A stretch of 64,000 bases of DNA from Bacillus sp. IITD106 (GTDB lineage: Bacteria; Bacillota; Bacilli; Bacillales; Bacillaceae_C). The position numbers and the translations under genes were made by a program. The DNA is taken from positions 30,288 through 94,287 of the forward strand of contig NZ_JAIAZY010000013.1 of NCBI RefSeq assembly GCF_019459225.1. The letters run 5' to 3'. Below the pieces are notes generated by a model. That model had not been told where the DNA came from, made no database searches, and saw only the letters and a list, made by a program, of their open reading frames with translations. Positions 1 to 8,952 of the stretch are shown one piece after another; position 1 is the stretch's first letter, and each line of letters begins with the position of its first letter.

Positions 1-401
1 GCCTCATCTTTCGTAACAGGATCAGGGATTTCATTCATATTTGACCTTCGCAAAATGGCCTTCACTCTCGCAATCACTTCTCGCGGACTAAATGGCTTTG
101 TTAAATAATCATCTGCGCCAAGTTCAAGCCCTAATACTTTATCGAATTCATCATCCTTTGCCGTCAACATTAAAATGGGCGTTCTTATTTTTTCCTGCCT
201 TAGTGTTTTGCAAACGTCCATACCATCCATACCTGGAAGCATCAAATCCAGTACAATAAAATCCGGCTTCTCCTTCATAGCCATTTCCAGCCCAGTCTTT
301 CCATCCTCCGCCGTCATAACAGAAAATCCAGCCTTCTCCAAATTAAAACGCAAAAGCGTCACAATCGACGGCTCATCATCAACAACCAGCACTCTCTCCA
401 A
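1..401 (-). CDS. Response regulator, PhoP/OmpR-like (receiver domain; C-terminal part outside window)
   Basis: The reverse strand encodes a receiver domain starting at a TTG (399-401) preceded by AAGGAGGG at 7 bases. The acidic pair D9/D10, phospho-acceptor D52 in IVLDLMLPG, switch T80 and K102 in the TKPF motif are all present, followed by the [16 protein letters not shown] linker typical of OmpR/PhoP-class winged-helix regulators. The DNA-binding domain and any partner kinase lie beyond the left edge. The receiver resembles Bacillus PhoP, but that whole class is similar here, so the signal cannot be named. Upstream of the gene sits a perfect palindrome (427-469). Confidence 0.9.
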   Translation of the reverse strand, partial: MERVLVVDDEPSIVTLLRFNLEKAGFSVMTAEDGKTGLEMAMKEKPDFIVLDLMLPGMDGMDVCKTLRQEKIRTPILMLTAKDDEFDKVLGLELGADDYLTKPFSPREVIARVKAILRRSNMNEIPDPVTKDE

Positions 402-426
402 CCACAAACCCTCCTTCGCTTTTCGG

Positions 427-469
427 GGGGACAGGTTCAAAGGGGACTGTCCCCTTTGAACCTGTCCCC
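427..469. repeat. GGGGACAGGTTCAA-type palindrome, 20-bp perfect arms
   Basis: Arms 427-446 and 450-469 are perfectly complementary around a 3-base loop (ctg). The core reads GGGGACAGGTTCAAAGGGGA. The same words (GGGGACTGTCCCC and GGGACAGGTTCAA) recur at 35216-35258, so this is a dispersed family. Such GC-rich palindromes in an AT-rich genome look like REP elements mobilised by RAYT-type transposases, which is inference. It lies between the response regulator and the ferredoxin promoter. Confidence 0.75.
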
Positions 470-564
470 AATAACCCCGTCCCCAGTTTTAATGTACGTT
501 TTTCGGAAAGGACTGTCAAACTTCATAAAATTGACAATGTATTTTGATTCATTTTTTCGTACAA

Positions 565-593
565 TTGAAATAGGGTTATGATTTTGCTATTAT
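565..593 (+). promoter_or_regulatory. Sigma-A-type promoter of the ferredoxin gene
   Basis: TTGAAA at 565-570 and TATTAT at 588-593 are separated by exactly 17 bases, about 110 bases before the ferredoxin start. Called by eye from the consensus. Confidence 0.5.
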
Positions 594-707
594 TAAGATT
601 GGATTAAGCTTGTTATTGTTCTTCAGTTCTTTGTTTAGGAAGAGAGATTTCTCTGTTGAGAAGCGGGGAAATTATGATAAAGATTTCAATTTAAAGGTGG
701 TTTTTTT

Positions 708-950
708 ATGTCATACGTTATCACTTCACCATGTTTGGGTGAAAAGTTTGGCGAATGTGTCGAGGTTTGCCCTGTAGATTGTATTTTCGAAGGCGAAGAT
801 ATGTATTTTATCGATCCTGACCTATGTATCGACTGTGGTGCTTGTCAAGCGGTTTGCCCAGTTGAAGCAATATATCACGAGGAAGATTTGCTCCCTGAAG
901 ATGAAATGTTCATCCAAAAAGCGAAAGAATTTTTCGCTTCTCAAGAATAA
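708..950 (+). CDS. Ferredoxin, 7Fe type ([3Fe-4S][4Fe-4S])
   Basis: This 80-residue soluble electron carrier has cysteines at 9, 17, 21, 25, 40, 43, 46 and 50. The spacing C-x7-C-x3-CP-x3-C then CxxCxxCxxxCP matches 7Fe ferredoxins such as Azotobacter FdI, in which C9, C17 and C50 would hold the 3Fe cluster and the rest the 4Fe cluster. The C-terminus is acidic. RBS AAAGGTGG precedes the ATG. It is a single gene between its own promoter (565-593) and a strong terminator. The redox partner is not visible from context. Confidence 0.93.
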   Translation: MSYVITSPCLGEKFGECVEVCPVDCIFEGEDMYFIDPDLCIDCGACQAVCPVEAIYHEEDLLPEDEMFIQKAKEFFASQE

Positions 951-961
951 TTTCACATATA

Positions 962-1004
962 AAAAGACAAGGTTGAATTGCTAGCACTCAACCTTGTCTT
1001 TTTT
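962..1004. terminator. Bidirectional terminator, ferredoxin/copA
   Basis: A 15-bp stem (962-976 with 988-1002) is flanked by A and T runs, between the convergent ferredoxin and copA genes. It can serve both. Confidence 0.85.
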
Positions 1005-1022
1005 GTTGCCTCGAATACTCTT

Positions 1023-3236
1023 CTAAAGCTTCATGCTCTGCAATCTCAATGCATTTAATACAACGGACACCGAGCTGAATGCCATCGCGGCTCCTGCCAG
1101 CCAAGGAGCAAGGAAGCCCATGGCGGCAATCGGAATTCCTAATGTATTATAGGCAAATGCCCAGAATAAGTTTTGTTTAATATTGCGGATCGTTTTGTGG
1201 CTCATATAAATTGAATCAGCAATGCTATTTAAATCACCACGAATGAGAGTAATATCCGCTGCTTCCATTGCCACATCCGTCCCCGTACCAATCGCCATTC
1301 CGATGTCAGCCATCGCAAGTGCTGGGGCATCATTGATTCCATCCCCTACCATGGCGACCTTATTTCCTGCTTCTTGAAGTTTTTTTACTTCCTCCGCTTT
1401 TCCCTCTGGCAATACTTCGGCTATCACTTGATCAATGCCGGCTTCTTTTGCAATGGCTTGGGCAGTTCTTGCATTATCACCCGTCATCATAATGACTTCA
1501 ATATTCATCTTTTTTAAACGCTCAATCGCTTCTCGAGACGTGTCTTTAATCGTATCTGCCACTGCTACAATCCCAGCAAACTCTCGATCAAAAGCAGCAA
1601 GCATCGCAGTTTTCCCTTCATTCTCGTATTTTTCCATTTTAGCTAGGGCATCGTGAACCTCGATATTATGTTCCTTCATAAGTCGTCTAGTACCGACTAA
1701 TATTTCTTTTCCATCAATAACCGCTTTTATACCAAATCCCGGAATTGCCTCAAATGCTGAAGGCTGTTTTAACAGAATCCTTTTCTTTTTAATTCCTTCC
1801 ACAATTGCTTGAGCCAAAGGATGTTCTGATTGCTGCTCAGCTGATCCGATGAATGATAAAAACTCAGTTTCGTTAAGATGTGTAAATAAGTTTGTTAAAA
1901 CTGGAGTGCCATTTGTGACAGTCCCTGTTTTGTCTAAAATAACAATGTCGATTTTATGAGTAGATTCTAAGTGTTCTCCGCCTTTAAATAAAATGCCGTA
2001 TTCAGCAGCCCTTCCTGATCCAGCCATAATCGACGTAGGAGTGGCCAATCCAAGAGCACAAGGACAGGCTATGACAAGCACCGCTATCATATTTTCTAAT
2101 GCCTCAGCAACGTTTCCAGGGGCAACTCTCGTAAACCAGATAATAAACGTTAAAATCGCAATTCCTACTACAATCGGTACAAAAATACCTGAAATATGGT
2201 CTGCTAATCGTTGAATGGGAGCTTTCGACCCTTGCGCTTCCTCAACAACTTTGATGATTTGAGCAAGGGCCGTTTCCTTTCCAACCTTTGTAGCTTTCAT
2301 TTTGATAAAACCATTTTTATTGATGGTTGCTCCAATGACAGAATCCCCCGCACCTTTATCAACAGGAACGCTTTCACCCGTAATCATCGCTTCATCAAAA
2401 GCGGACTCACCTTCGATAATCGTCCCGTCTACCGGAACTTTTTCTCCAGGTTTTACGAGTAACATATCACCTATTACTACCTCTTCAAGCGGAATATTCA
2501 TAATGGCCTCTTGGCGCACGACTGTTGCCGTTTTCGCTTGGAGACCCATCAGCTTCTTAATCGCTTGGGATGATCTTCCTTTTGCTTTTGCTTCGAATAA
2601 TTTCCCGAGAATGATCAACGTAATCAAAACAGCACTCGTTTCAAAATATAGATCCATGGAATGATTACCAGTGGCAATTGAGCGAATCAATAAAAACGCA
2701 CTATAAAAATAGGCGGCTGATGTACCAAGAACAACAAGCACGTCCATATTGGCACTCTGATTTCGCAAAGCTTTAAAGGCACCTATATAAAATTGCTTTC
2801 CAATATAAAATTGTACCGGTGTCGCCAGAGCCATCTGCACCCATGGATTCATTATGATTTTTGGTACGTAAAGAAATGAAGTAAAACTAAAATGAGATGC
2901 CATTGTCCAAAGAAGTGGAAGTGAAAGAATTAAAGATAGAATGAACTTTCTTTCCTGCTTTTTAATTTCCTTTTCCCGATAATCAATCGTTTCCTTTTCA
3001 CCATCATCATTTTTTAAAACCGCTCCATAACCAAGGTCTTGAACTTTTTTCTGGATATCTTCAAAGGAAATTTTGTCTTTATCAAATTGAACCGTCGCCT
3101 TTTCTAATGCAAGATTCACATTAGCATCCTGAACCCCATCCAGCTTCTTCAATCCTTTTTCAATTCGATTGGAGCAAGCCGCACAAGTCATACCGGTAAT
3201 TTGAAATTGGTTTTCTAAAACATTCACATTTTTCAT
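1023..3236 (-). CDS. copA: Copper-exporting P1B-type ATPase CopA
   Basis: This membrane ATPase expels Cu(I). The 737 residues show one N-terminal heavy-metal domain (GMTCAACS at about 15-22), six to eight membrane segments, the transport motif CPC in VIACPCALGLATPTS, phosphorylation motif DKTGT near residue 433, the SEHPLAQAI nucleotide-binding HP motif and the hinge GDGINDAPAL. B. subtilis CopA has two metal domains and about 800 residues, so this form is shorter at the N-terminus. The neighbouring copZ and csoR of the B. subtilis locus are missing, while bdbC-bdbD are kept nearby. A CsoR-like palindrome lies at 3411-3429 upstream. Confidence 0.95.
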   Translation of the reverse strand: MKNVNVLENQFQITGMTCAACSNRIEKGLKKLDGVQDANVNLALEKATVQFDKDKISFEDIQKKVQDLGYGAVLKNDDGEKETIDYREKEIKKQERKFILSLILSLPLLWTMASHFSFTSFLYVPKIIMNPWVQMALATPVQFYIGKQFYIGAFKALRNQSANMDVLVVLGTSAAYFYSAFLLIRSIATGNHSMDLYFETSAVLITLIILGKLFEAKAKGRSSQAIKKLMGLQAKTATVVRQEAIMNIPLEEVVIGDMLLVKPGEKVPVDGTIIEGESAFDEAMITGESVPVDKGAGDSVIGATINKNGFIKMKATKVGKETALAQIIKVVEEAQGSKAPIQRLADHISGIFVPIVVGIAILTFIIWFTRVAPGNVAEALENMIAVLVIACPCALGLATPTSIMAGSGRAAEYGILFKGGEHLESTHKIDIVILDKTGTVTNGTPVLTNLFTHLNETEFLSFIGSAEQQSEHPLAQAIVEGIKKKRILLKQPSAFEAIPGFGIKAVIDGKEILVGTRRLMKEHNIEVHDALAKMEKYENEGKTAMLAAFDREFAGIVAVADTIKDTSREAIERLKKMNIEVIMMTGDNARTAQAIAKEAGIDQVIAEVLPEGKAEEVKKLQEAGNKVAMVGDGINDAPALAMADIGMAIGTGTDVAMEAADITLIRGDLNSIADSIYMSHKTIRNIKQNLFWAFAYNTLGIPIAAMGFLAPWLAGAAMAFSSVSVVLNALRLQSMKL

Positions 3237-3410
3237 TTCCAGATCTCCTTATTATGATCAACTCCAATTATATTTTTGTATTGTTATAAGAAATTCGTCT
3301 AAGATATCCATATATCCTTCTTGAATCCTTTCAACGACATAACTTTTCATATGATCTTCAAGCAAAATTTTCGCTACACTATTTAGTGCTGCTTGAATTC
3401 ATTACAATAG

Positions 3411-3429
3411 TATACCCCCGTACTGTATA
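3411..3429 (-). promoter_or_regulatory. Candidate CsoR-type copper operator upstream of copA
   Basis: TATACCCCCGTACTGTATA is an imperfect dyad (TATAC/GTATA) around a C-run core, the style of CsoR operators. It lies about 175 bases before copA, inside a 293-bp gap with no gene. A second C-rich dyad lies before bdbD. Confidence 0.35.
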
Positions 3430-3529
3430 AAAACAAAAATTAAAAAACGAACTGCGGAAACGCCTATACACATATATCACTTTTGAATAAGATAAAACGA
3501 ATATTATTGTTACAGCTAGGAGGGTAGAG

Positions 3530-3754
3530 ATGTCAAAAGAAAAAAAAACGAAAGAAATTCATGTTGAAAATTTAATTATCCATGCTCAAAATGTTGAAGT
3601 CGTTGATGAACGGCATAATAAGGAAAGGGAAGTTGAAAGGGAAGCGCCGCCTGTCAGGGATCCATGGGGATTCTTCTGGGGAAGGCCGGTGGGGCCACCT
3701 CAAGAAACAGCTGAAGAAACGCAAACTGAAAATGAAGCAGAAACAGAAAACTAA
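3530..3754 (+). CDS. Small charged hypothetical protein
   Basis: The 74-residue product follows a strong RBS (AGGAGGG, 7 bases before the ATG) and ends just before a terminator, so it is very likely a gene. It has no membrane segment or signal peptide. A basic/acidic N-terminal half is followed by the aromatic patch DPWGFFWGRP and a Glu/Thr-rich tail. I do not recognise the family. It stands between copA and bdbC on the opposite strand, so it is not part of their operons. Confidence 0.7.
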   Translation: MSKEKKTKEIHVENLIIHAQNVEVVDERHNKEREVEREAPPVRDPWGFFWGRPVGPPQETAEETQTENEAETEN

Positions 3755-3772
3755 TCCTATACCATTATAGAA

Positions 3773-3810
3773 AACGGAAAGTGGTAAAAAACACTTTCCG
3801 TTGTTATTTT
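3773..3810. terminator. Bidirectional terminator
   Basis: An 11-bp stem AACGGAAAGTG/CACTTTCCGTT (3773-3783 with 3792-3802) is followed by a T-rich run. It lies between the convergent small gene and bdbC. Confidence 0.8.
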
Positions 3811-4253
3811 TTATGGTGTAACCGCTCATGTCGAAACATGAGAATCATAAATATGCTGATCAATGTAAATGCTGTTAACGCCAAAAATGGTATTGTTATA
3901 AAACCGAGCCAATTGATATATTGCACATTGCAAGGTACACCTTGAACACATGGCTTTATCGCTGCAAAACCCGGAACTTTTTGAACTAAATAATGGTACA
4001 GTGAAATCGAACCGCCGATAAGGGATAGCGGCAGAACATACTTTTTAATATGTCTTTCATTATTAAATGCTGCAATACCAAGAATGATCGTCAGTGGATA
4101 CATAAAAATTCTTTGAACCCAGCAAAGTTCACAAGGAATATAGCCTTTAATTTCACTAAAATACAAGCTTCCTAAAGTAGCGACAACTGAAACAACCCAG
4201 GCAAAATAAAGTAGTAATTGTTGAAATGAATTCGTCGATTCGGGTTTATTCAT
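3804..4253 (-). CDS. bdbC: BdbC-type DsbB-like thiol:quinone oxidoreductase
   Basis: This membrane protein reoxidises the partner thiol oxidase BdbD and passes electrons to quinone. The ATG at 4251-4253 overlaps the bdbD stop (ATGAATAA) and gives 149 residues, close to the usual 140. An in-frame codon farther upstream, inside bdbD, is a less likely start. There are four membrane segments. The redox pairs C41/C44 (CELCW) and C102/C108 lie in the two extracytoplasmic loops, as in DsbB. It is translationally coupled to bdbD. Confidence 0.9.
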   Translation of the reverse strand: MNKPESTNSFQQLLLYFAWVVSVVATLGSLYFSEIKGYIPCELCWVQRIFMYPLTIILGIAAFNNERHIKKYVLPLSLIGGSISLYHYLVQKVPGFAAIKPCVQGVPCNVQYINWLGFITIPFLALTAFTLISIFMILMFRHERLHHKK

Positions 4254-4917
4254 TTTTATTATCCAAACCTTTTTCAATCTGTGCTTTAATCGCTTCATAA
4301 TCAAATGGTTTCTCTATCATAACTCCGTTGATGATGATGGATGGGGTGAATTTTATATCCTTTTCCTTCACGAGATCTTCATCAATCTTTACTTCATCAC
4401 GCATTCCTTCTTCGTCAATATCTTTTTTGAATTGATCAAAGTCAATATCAGGAGCATATGCTTTTGCAATCTCGACCAAATTATCTGTCGTTACCCATTC
4501 ATCATCGTGAGTTTGATTAGACGGCTGCGCATCAAAAATTCCTTTATGAAAAGCCCAAAAGCTATCAGGGTCTTGCTTGTAAACAGATTCTGAAGCAAGT
4601 GCTGCTAGAAGCGATTCTTCTCCATGAAAAAGTACATTAATATATGTAAGCTTTGCTTTTCCAGTATCGATATAATCTTCTTTCAGCTTAGGAAAAACAC
4701 TCTCACCCCATGCCTTACAAGATGGGCATTTATAATCGCCAAACTCCACGATTGAAACAGGCGCATTCTCATCTCCTAATGTTGGCTGGTTTTCTATATT
4801 AATAAAACTAACCTTCTCTTGGCTTTCATCTTTTTCTTTATTATTTAACACTAATACAAGTGCCACAATGATGGCAAAAATAACGACAGTAAATAAAACA
4901 ATCTTTTTATTATTCAT
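4246..4917 (-). CDS. bdbD: BdbD-type DsbA-like thiol-disulfide oxidase
   Basis: An extracytoplasmic thioredoxin-fold protein anchored by one N-terminal membrane segment (about 6-24), it introduces disulfides into exported proteins. The active site is C64-P-S-C67, followed by a helical insertion and the cis-proline region KFTPSIIING. At 223 residues it has the normal family length. It forms an operon with bdbC (overlapping ends). In B. subtilis the same pair sits beside copA-copZ-csoR, so the copA-bdb neighbourhood is conserved synteny. A palindromic, CsoR-like site (4964-4982) lies about 50 bases upstream. Confidence 0.92.
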   Translation of the reverse strand: MNNKKIVLFTVVIFAIIVALVLVLNNKEKDESQEKVSFINIENQPTLGDENAPVSIVEFGDYKCPSCKAWGESVFPKLKEDYIDTGKAKLTYINVLFHGEESLLAALASESVYKQDPDSFWAFHKGIFDAQPSNQTHDDEWVTTDNLVEIAKAYAPDIDFDQFKKDIDEEGMRDEVKIDEDLVKEKDIKFTPSIIINGVMIEKPFDYEAIKAQIEKGLDNKNE

Positions 4918-4963
4918 CTATAACATCTCTCCGCGTTAATAGCTTTAATGTCAATAATAGTAT

Positions 4964-4982
4964 CATACCCCTTAATGGTATG
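4964..4982 (-). promoter_or_regulatory. Candidate CsoR-type operator of bdbDC
   Basis: CATACCCCTTAATGGTATG has perfect CATACC/GGTATG arms around a 7-base centre. It lies 47 bases upstream of bdbD, where a repressor would block the promoter. The site resembles Cu(I)-sensor CsoR operators; assignment is by eye. Confidence 0.45.
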
Positions 4983-5020
4983 TAAACGATTAAGGACTAC
5001 TTTGAATAAGAAAGAAATTT

Positions 5021-6580
5021 TTGACAGATACTTTGTTTAATTACTATAACCTTAAACGAGGCGAGTTGAGAAAGGCTATGTCTTTTTTTAAAAATAATAG
5101 AAGAAACATTGTCAAAAAAGAAACACTTATTTTTCCAACCATTGAGGAAAACCTTCATTATTTTGTAGAGGCGCTATACGATACGAATGATTTAAAAACA
5201 CGAAAAATAAACTTTAATGGCATTCCTGGACTCATTGTTTTTTTAGAGACGATAGTGAATCCCGAGGAACTTCAACGAAGTATTCTCATCCCACTTTCCC
5301 AATCAAACACACTTCAAAATATTGATGATATCATCACAAGTTCCGAGTTTACGAAAACCAACGACATCAATAATGCCGTTTCCTCACTTCTAGAAGGAAA
5401 TAGTGTACTTTTTCTGGAAGACGGAACCGAATTTTATATTTTTAACACATTGCAAATTCACCCACGCACTCCAGAAGAACCAGACAACGAAAAGGTCGTT
5501 CGCGGATCCCATGAAGGGTTTGTAGGAAAGCTTAATGTTAATTTGAATTTGATAAGATCTCGTTTAAGAAATCGACAATTAGTAATCAAATATTACGAAC
5601 TTGGTTGGGGAACGAATACACGTGTGGCGATTGTCTATATGAGGGAAATTGCCAACCCAGAGATGGTGGAAGAAGTTATAAAAAGAATAACATCCATCTC
5701 TTCAGATATGATTTTTAGCCCTGGCTACATTGAAGAATTTATTGAAGATAAGCCATTCTCCCCTTTTCAGCAAATATTATATACAGAAAGGCCCGATCGT
5801 GTTAAAGCCCATTTAATGGAAGGAAGAATAGCGATTTTATCTGAAGGCACTTCTGACGTTTCAATTTTACCTGTAACTTTTTTTGCATTTTTCCAAACTC
5901 CAGATGATTTTAATATTAGATTTTATTCAGGTTCTTTATTTCGCCTTCTTAGGATATTGAGTTTTTGGGCAGCGATCACTCTTCCTTCCATTTATATAGC
6001 GATTGTCAGTTTTCATTTTGAAATTATTCCAAACGATGTGATTACGGTCGTGAAAGGTGCGATTGAAGATATTCCCTTTCCACCTTTTGTTGAAGCTCTC
6101 ATTATGGCTGTAACGATTGAATTAATAAGGGAAGCAGGAATAAGGCTTCCCACTCCCATTGGACAAACAATTGGTATTGTAGGGGGGTTAATTATTGGAG
6201 AGGCAGTTGTAAATGCAGGACTTGTATCCAATATTATGGTGATAGTCATTGCTTTAACAGCGATTATGTCCTTTACCATTCCATCGTATGAAATGAGCAA
6301 TACAGTCCGCATTTTATCTTTTCCGATTATGATTGCTTCTGCAACACTCGGATTTGTTGGCATTGTTTTTTGTCTTATGATCATCGCTATCCATTTATGT
6401 AAATTGGAGTCTTTAGGGACACCCTATCTAGCTCCTCTTGCTCCATTGAAGGTTCCAAATTTGAAAGACTCGATAGTCCGTTTTCCAATTTGGATGTTAA
6501 ATAAACGCCCTAAAAACATTAAGCCCCAACAGGTGCAGAGACAAAATCCATCAAGGGAATGGAAAAAAGATGAAAAGTAA
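5021..6580 (+). CDS. Spore germinant receptor subunit A (GerA/GerKA family)
   Basis: First gene of a gerA-type tricistron, whose products form a nutrient receptor in the spore inner membrane. A soluble N-terminal region of about 290 residues contains the family signatures SLLEGNSVLFLEDG and REIANPEMVEEV. Then come four to five membrane segments with SFWAAITLPSIYIAI and GLIIGEAVVNAGLVS, and a basic tail. The TTG at 5021 gives 519 residues. An ATG at 5078 is possible and neither has a strong RBS. It overlaps the next gene by 11 bases. The ligand cannot be read from sequence. Confidence 0.92.
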   Translation: MTDTLFNYYNLKRGELRKAMSFFKNNRRNIVKKETLIFPTIEENLHYFVEALYDTNDLKTRKINFNGIPGLIVFLETIVNPEELQRSILIPLSQSNTLQNIDDIITSSEFTKTNDINNAVSSLLEGNSVLFLEDGTEFYIFNTLQIHPRTPEEPDNEKVVRGSHEGFVGKLNVNLNLIRSRLRNRQLVIKYYELGWGTNTRVAIVYMREIANPEMVEEVIKRITSISSDMIFSPGYIEEFIEDKPFSPFQQILYTERPDRVKAHLMEGRIAILSEGTSDVSILPVTFFAFFQTPDDFNIRFYSGSLFRLLRILSFWAAITLPSIYIAIVSFHFEIIPNDVITVVKGAIEDIPFPPFVEALIMAVTIELIREAGIRLPTPIGQTIGIVGGLIIGEAVVNAGLVSNIMVIVIALTAIMSFTIPSYEMSNTVRILSFPIMIASATLGFVGIVFCLMIIAIHLCKLESLGTPYLAPLAPLKVPNLKDSIVRFPIWMLNKRPKNIKPQQVQRQNPSREWKKDEK

Positions 6581-7664
6581 GCAGCAGATTTCCCAATATC
6601 AGCTCATTCTTGTATTAATTCATACGCAAATTGGGGTTGGAATCGTTTCATTACCTTATGATATGTTTAAAAAAGCAGGCGGAGACGGTTGGATTTCAGT
6701 TTTACTGACGGGTGTACTTCTGCAAATAATGATTCTATTGATTTGGGCTTTAATGAGCCGATTTCCAACCCAGCATTTTTTCAAGGCACTCCAAACAATG
6801 TTCGGAACATTTATTGGAAAAGTTTTTACGTTATTATATTGTAGTTATTATCTATTCGTGGCAGGCATGGTGTTGGCGAAATACGGATACGTTATAAAAG
6901 TTTGGATGCTGCCGTTGACGCCTAGATGGTTGGTATTATTACTAATGACATTAACAGCCATCTATATTGTAAAAGAAGATTTGAAAATATTGGCTCGATT
7001 CTTTTTTCTCGCATCCATTACATTAATCGTGTTTGTCTCTTTATCGGCATATTCCTTAAAATTTGCAAACGTAACATATATTCTACCCATTGGAAATAAT
7101 GGGGCGCTTCCAATTTTAAATGGAATACGGGCAGGATTTCCTTCCTTTCAAGGATATGAATTATTAATGGTTTTATATCCATTTGTACAGGCAGATCGAA
7201 AAGGTGTATTAAAAGCAGCAACCATTGCGAATCTGTTCGTAACCTTCTTTTACACTTTTATCGTTCTTGCATGCTTACTTTTTTTCAGTCCAAAAGAATT
7301 GAAGTTTATACCCGAGCCCGTTTTATATTTAATCAAATCATTTTCTTTTAAAATTATCGAAAGGCCAGATTTAATCTTTACTTCCATGTGGATTGTATTA
7401 GTTGCCACAACATTAATAAGCCTTTTATTTGTTTCTTCTATAGGTCTTTCTTTTATGTTTAATGCAAAAAGTCATAAAAACTTTGCCTATATCACTTCAT
7501 TGGCTGCCTTCTCGATCGCCCTTATTCCGGAAGGCAAATTTGATATTATATTCGTCGGCAATATCGACCAAAAGCTTATTCTTTTCTTCGCATTTTTATT
7601 CCCGATCCTATTTCTTTTATTTTCCTTCATTTTTAAAAAGAAAGAACGGGGGGACAGGGAATGA
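6570..7664 (+). CDS. Spore germinant receptor subunit B (GerAB/GerKB, APC-like permease)
   Basis: This 364-residue protein with about ten hydrophobic segments belongs to the endospore germination permease family, related to amino-acid/polyamine transporters. The start carries the family hallmark QIGVGIVSLPYDMFKKAGGDGW (residues about 16-37), and the middle has GFPSFQGYELLMVLYPF. It is coupled to both neighbours (11-base overlap with A, 4-base with C). The subunit is thought to bind the nutrient germinant in the spore inner membrane. Confidence 0.93.
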   Translation: MKSKQQISQYQLILVLIHTQIGVGIVSLPYDMFKKAGGDGWISVLLTGVLLQIMILLIWALMSRFPTQHFFKALQTMFGTFIGKVFTLLYCSYYLFVAGMVLAKYGYVIKVWMLPLTPRWLVLLLMTLTAIYIVKEDLKILARFFFLASITLIVFVSLSAYSLKFANVTYILPIGNNGALPILNGIRAGFPSFQGYELLMVLYPFVQADRKGVLKAATIANLFVTFFYTFIVLACLLFFSPKELKFIPEPVLYLIKSFSFKIIERPDLIFTSMWIVLVATTLISLLFVSSIGLSFMFNAKSHKNFAYITSLAAFSIALIPEGKFDIIFVGNIDQKLILFFAFLFPILFLLFSFIFKKKERGDRE

Positions 7665-8785
7665 TGCATCGGTTTCTCCTTATTTGGGTGGCTACTTTAA
7701 CTACCATACTTTCAGGTTGCTGGGATCAGCGTTTATTGAAAGATAACAGTTTAATATTAGCAATCGGATATGATCAAGTGGATGATAAAATAATGGCGAC
7801 CATTTCCCATCCACTAGCTTCAGCAGGGGGACCGAGTAAAAGCCCTTCTCCTCCATCGGGAAGTGAACTTTTATCTTCCATTGGAAATACAGCACGGAAT
7901 GCGGAAGTTCGCATAGAGCGTAAAGTTCCGGAAAAATTTGATGTGTCAAAAGTAAAGGTCGTTTTACTAGGAAGAGAGCTTGCCTCACAAGGAGTTTTCT
8001 CTATTTTAGATTCCACATACCGGGATTTACGGGGTCCGCTAAATGCAAAAGTGGTCATTGTAAAAGAAAACGCTAAAGATGGATTGTCCATTAAGGCACA
8101 TGAATCCATGACAGTCAGTGATTATTATTCTGAGTTGCTTCATACTTCCGAGCAAGGTGGGATCACCCAAAATGCAAATGTAAAAACGATTTGTCCAATT
8201 ATTTTATCTGAAGGAAAAGATTTTGTCGTTCCATATTTGACGGTAGGGCAAAAAGATAAAGCAAAAGTAATTGGATTGGCCATGTTCGACGATGATAAGT
8301 TCTCCGGCACATTGGGCTTGAAGGAATCGAGCATGTATCTAATCCTTTCCGATAACGTGAAAAAGACATTGCCGCTAAATTTTAAAGTGGGCAATAAATA
8401 TAAAAAAAACGATAAAAACTTTGTAAGCATTCAAGTACTTAAAATTAAACGGAAGATTAAAATCGATGACACCGACGGAAACATTAAAGCAAAAGTGAAA
8501 ATAGACGTGAAACTATCGATTGAGGAATATCCCGAAGACCACTTATATGAGAAAAAGCAAATAAACCAGCTTAATAAAAAAATCCAAAAACATTTAAACA
8601 AGCTTGCGGACAGCACGATAAAGAAAATGCAGAAAGCTAATAGCGATGCACTTGGTATTGGACAAAGAGTGAAAGCGTACCATCATGAAACTTGGAAAAC
8701 AATGGATTGGAAAAAAGTCTACTCGGAGGTTCCAATAGAGGTCGAAATTAATTCGGAAATCATCCAGCATGGAATTATAAACTAA
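7661..8785 (+). CDS. Spore germinant receptor lipoprotein C (Ger(x)C family)
   Basis: The 374-residue product begins with a lipoprotein signal whose lipobox is LSGC (about residues 17-20), followed by WDQRLLKD, the usual start of mature GerC proteins (C-W-D-x-R/K-E-L-x-D). The remainder is a soluble alpha/beta region with a Lys-rich C-terminal third. It starts in a 4-base overlap with subunit B and ends just before a terminator, closing the A-B-C operon. The lipoprotein sits on the outer face of the spore inner membrane. Confidence 0.93.
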   Translation: MMHRFLLIWVATLTTILSGCWDQRLLKDNSLILAIGYDQVDDKIMATISHPLASAGGPSKSPSPPSGSELLSSIGNTARNAEVRIERKVPEKFDVSKVKVVLLGRELASQGVFSILDSTYRDLRGPLNAKVVIVKENAKDGLSIKAHESMTVSDYYSELLHTSEQGGITQNANVKTICPIILSEGKDFVVPYLTVGQKDKAKVIGLAMFDDDKFSGTLGLKESSMYLILSDNVKKTLPLNFKVGNKYKKNDKNFVSIQVLKIKRKIKIDDTDGNIKAKVKIDVKLSIEEYPEDHLYEKKQINQLNKKIQKHLNKLADSTIKKMQKANSDALGIGQRVKAYHHETWKTMDWKKVYSEVPIEVEINSEIIQHGIIN

Positions 8786-8802
8786 TGCGTTGCGAAAGAG
8801 AA

Positions 8803-8845
8803 TAACTCCTTCTTGTGTCTTGTGCAAGAAGGAGTTAATATTTTC
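8803..8845 (+). terminator. Terminator of the germination operon
   Basis: A 13-bp stem TAACTCCTTCTTG/CAAGAAGGAGTTA (8803-8815 with 8825-8837) with a 9-base loop is followed by ATATTTTC, 17 bases after subunit C. Confidence 0.8.
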
Positions 8846-8952
8846 AGAATATATATACATAGGGATAAAAATCAAGAAAACCTCCACTAACTTCTAATTT
8901 TAGAGAAAAAGAATAAACTATAGAAACAGAAAACAATAAGGATTGAATTGTC

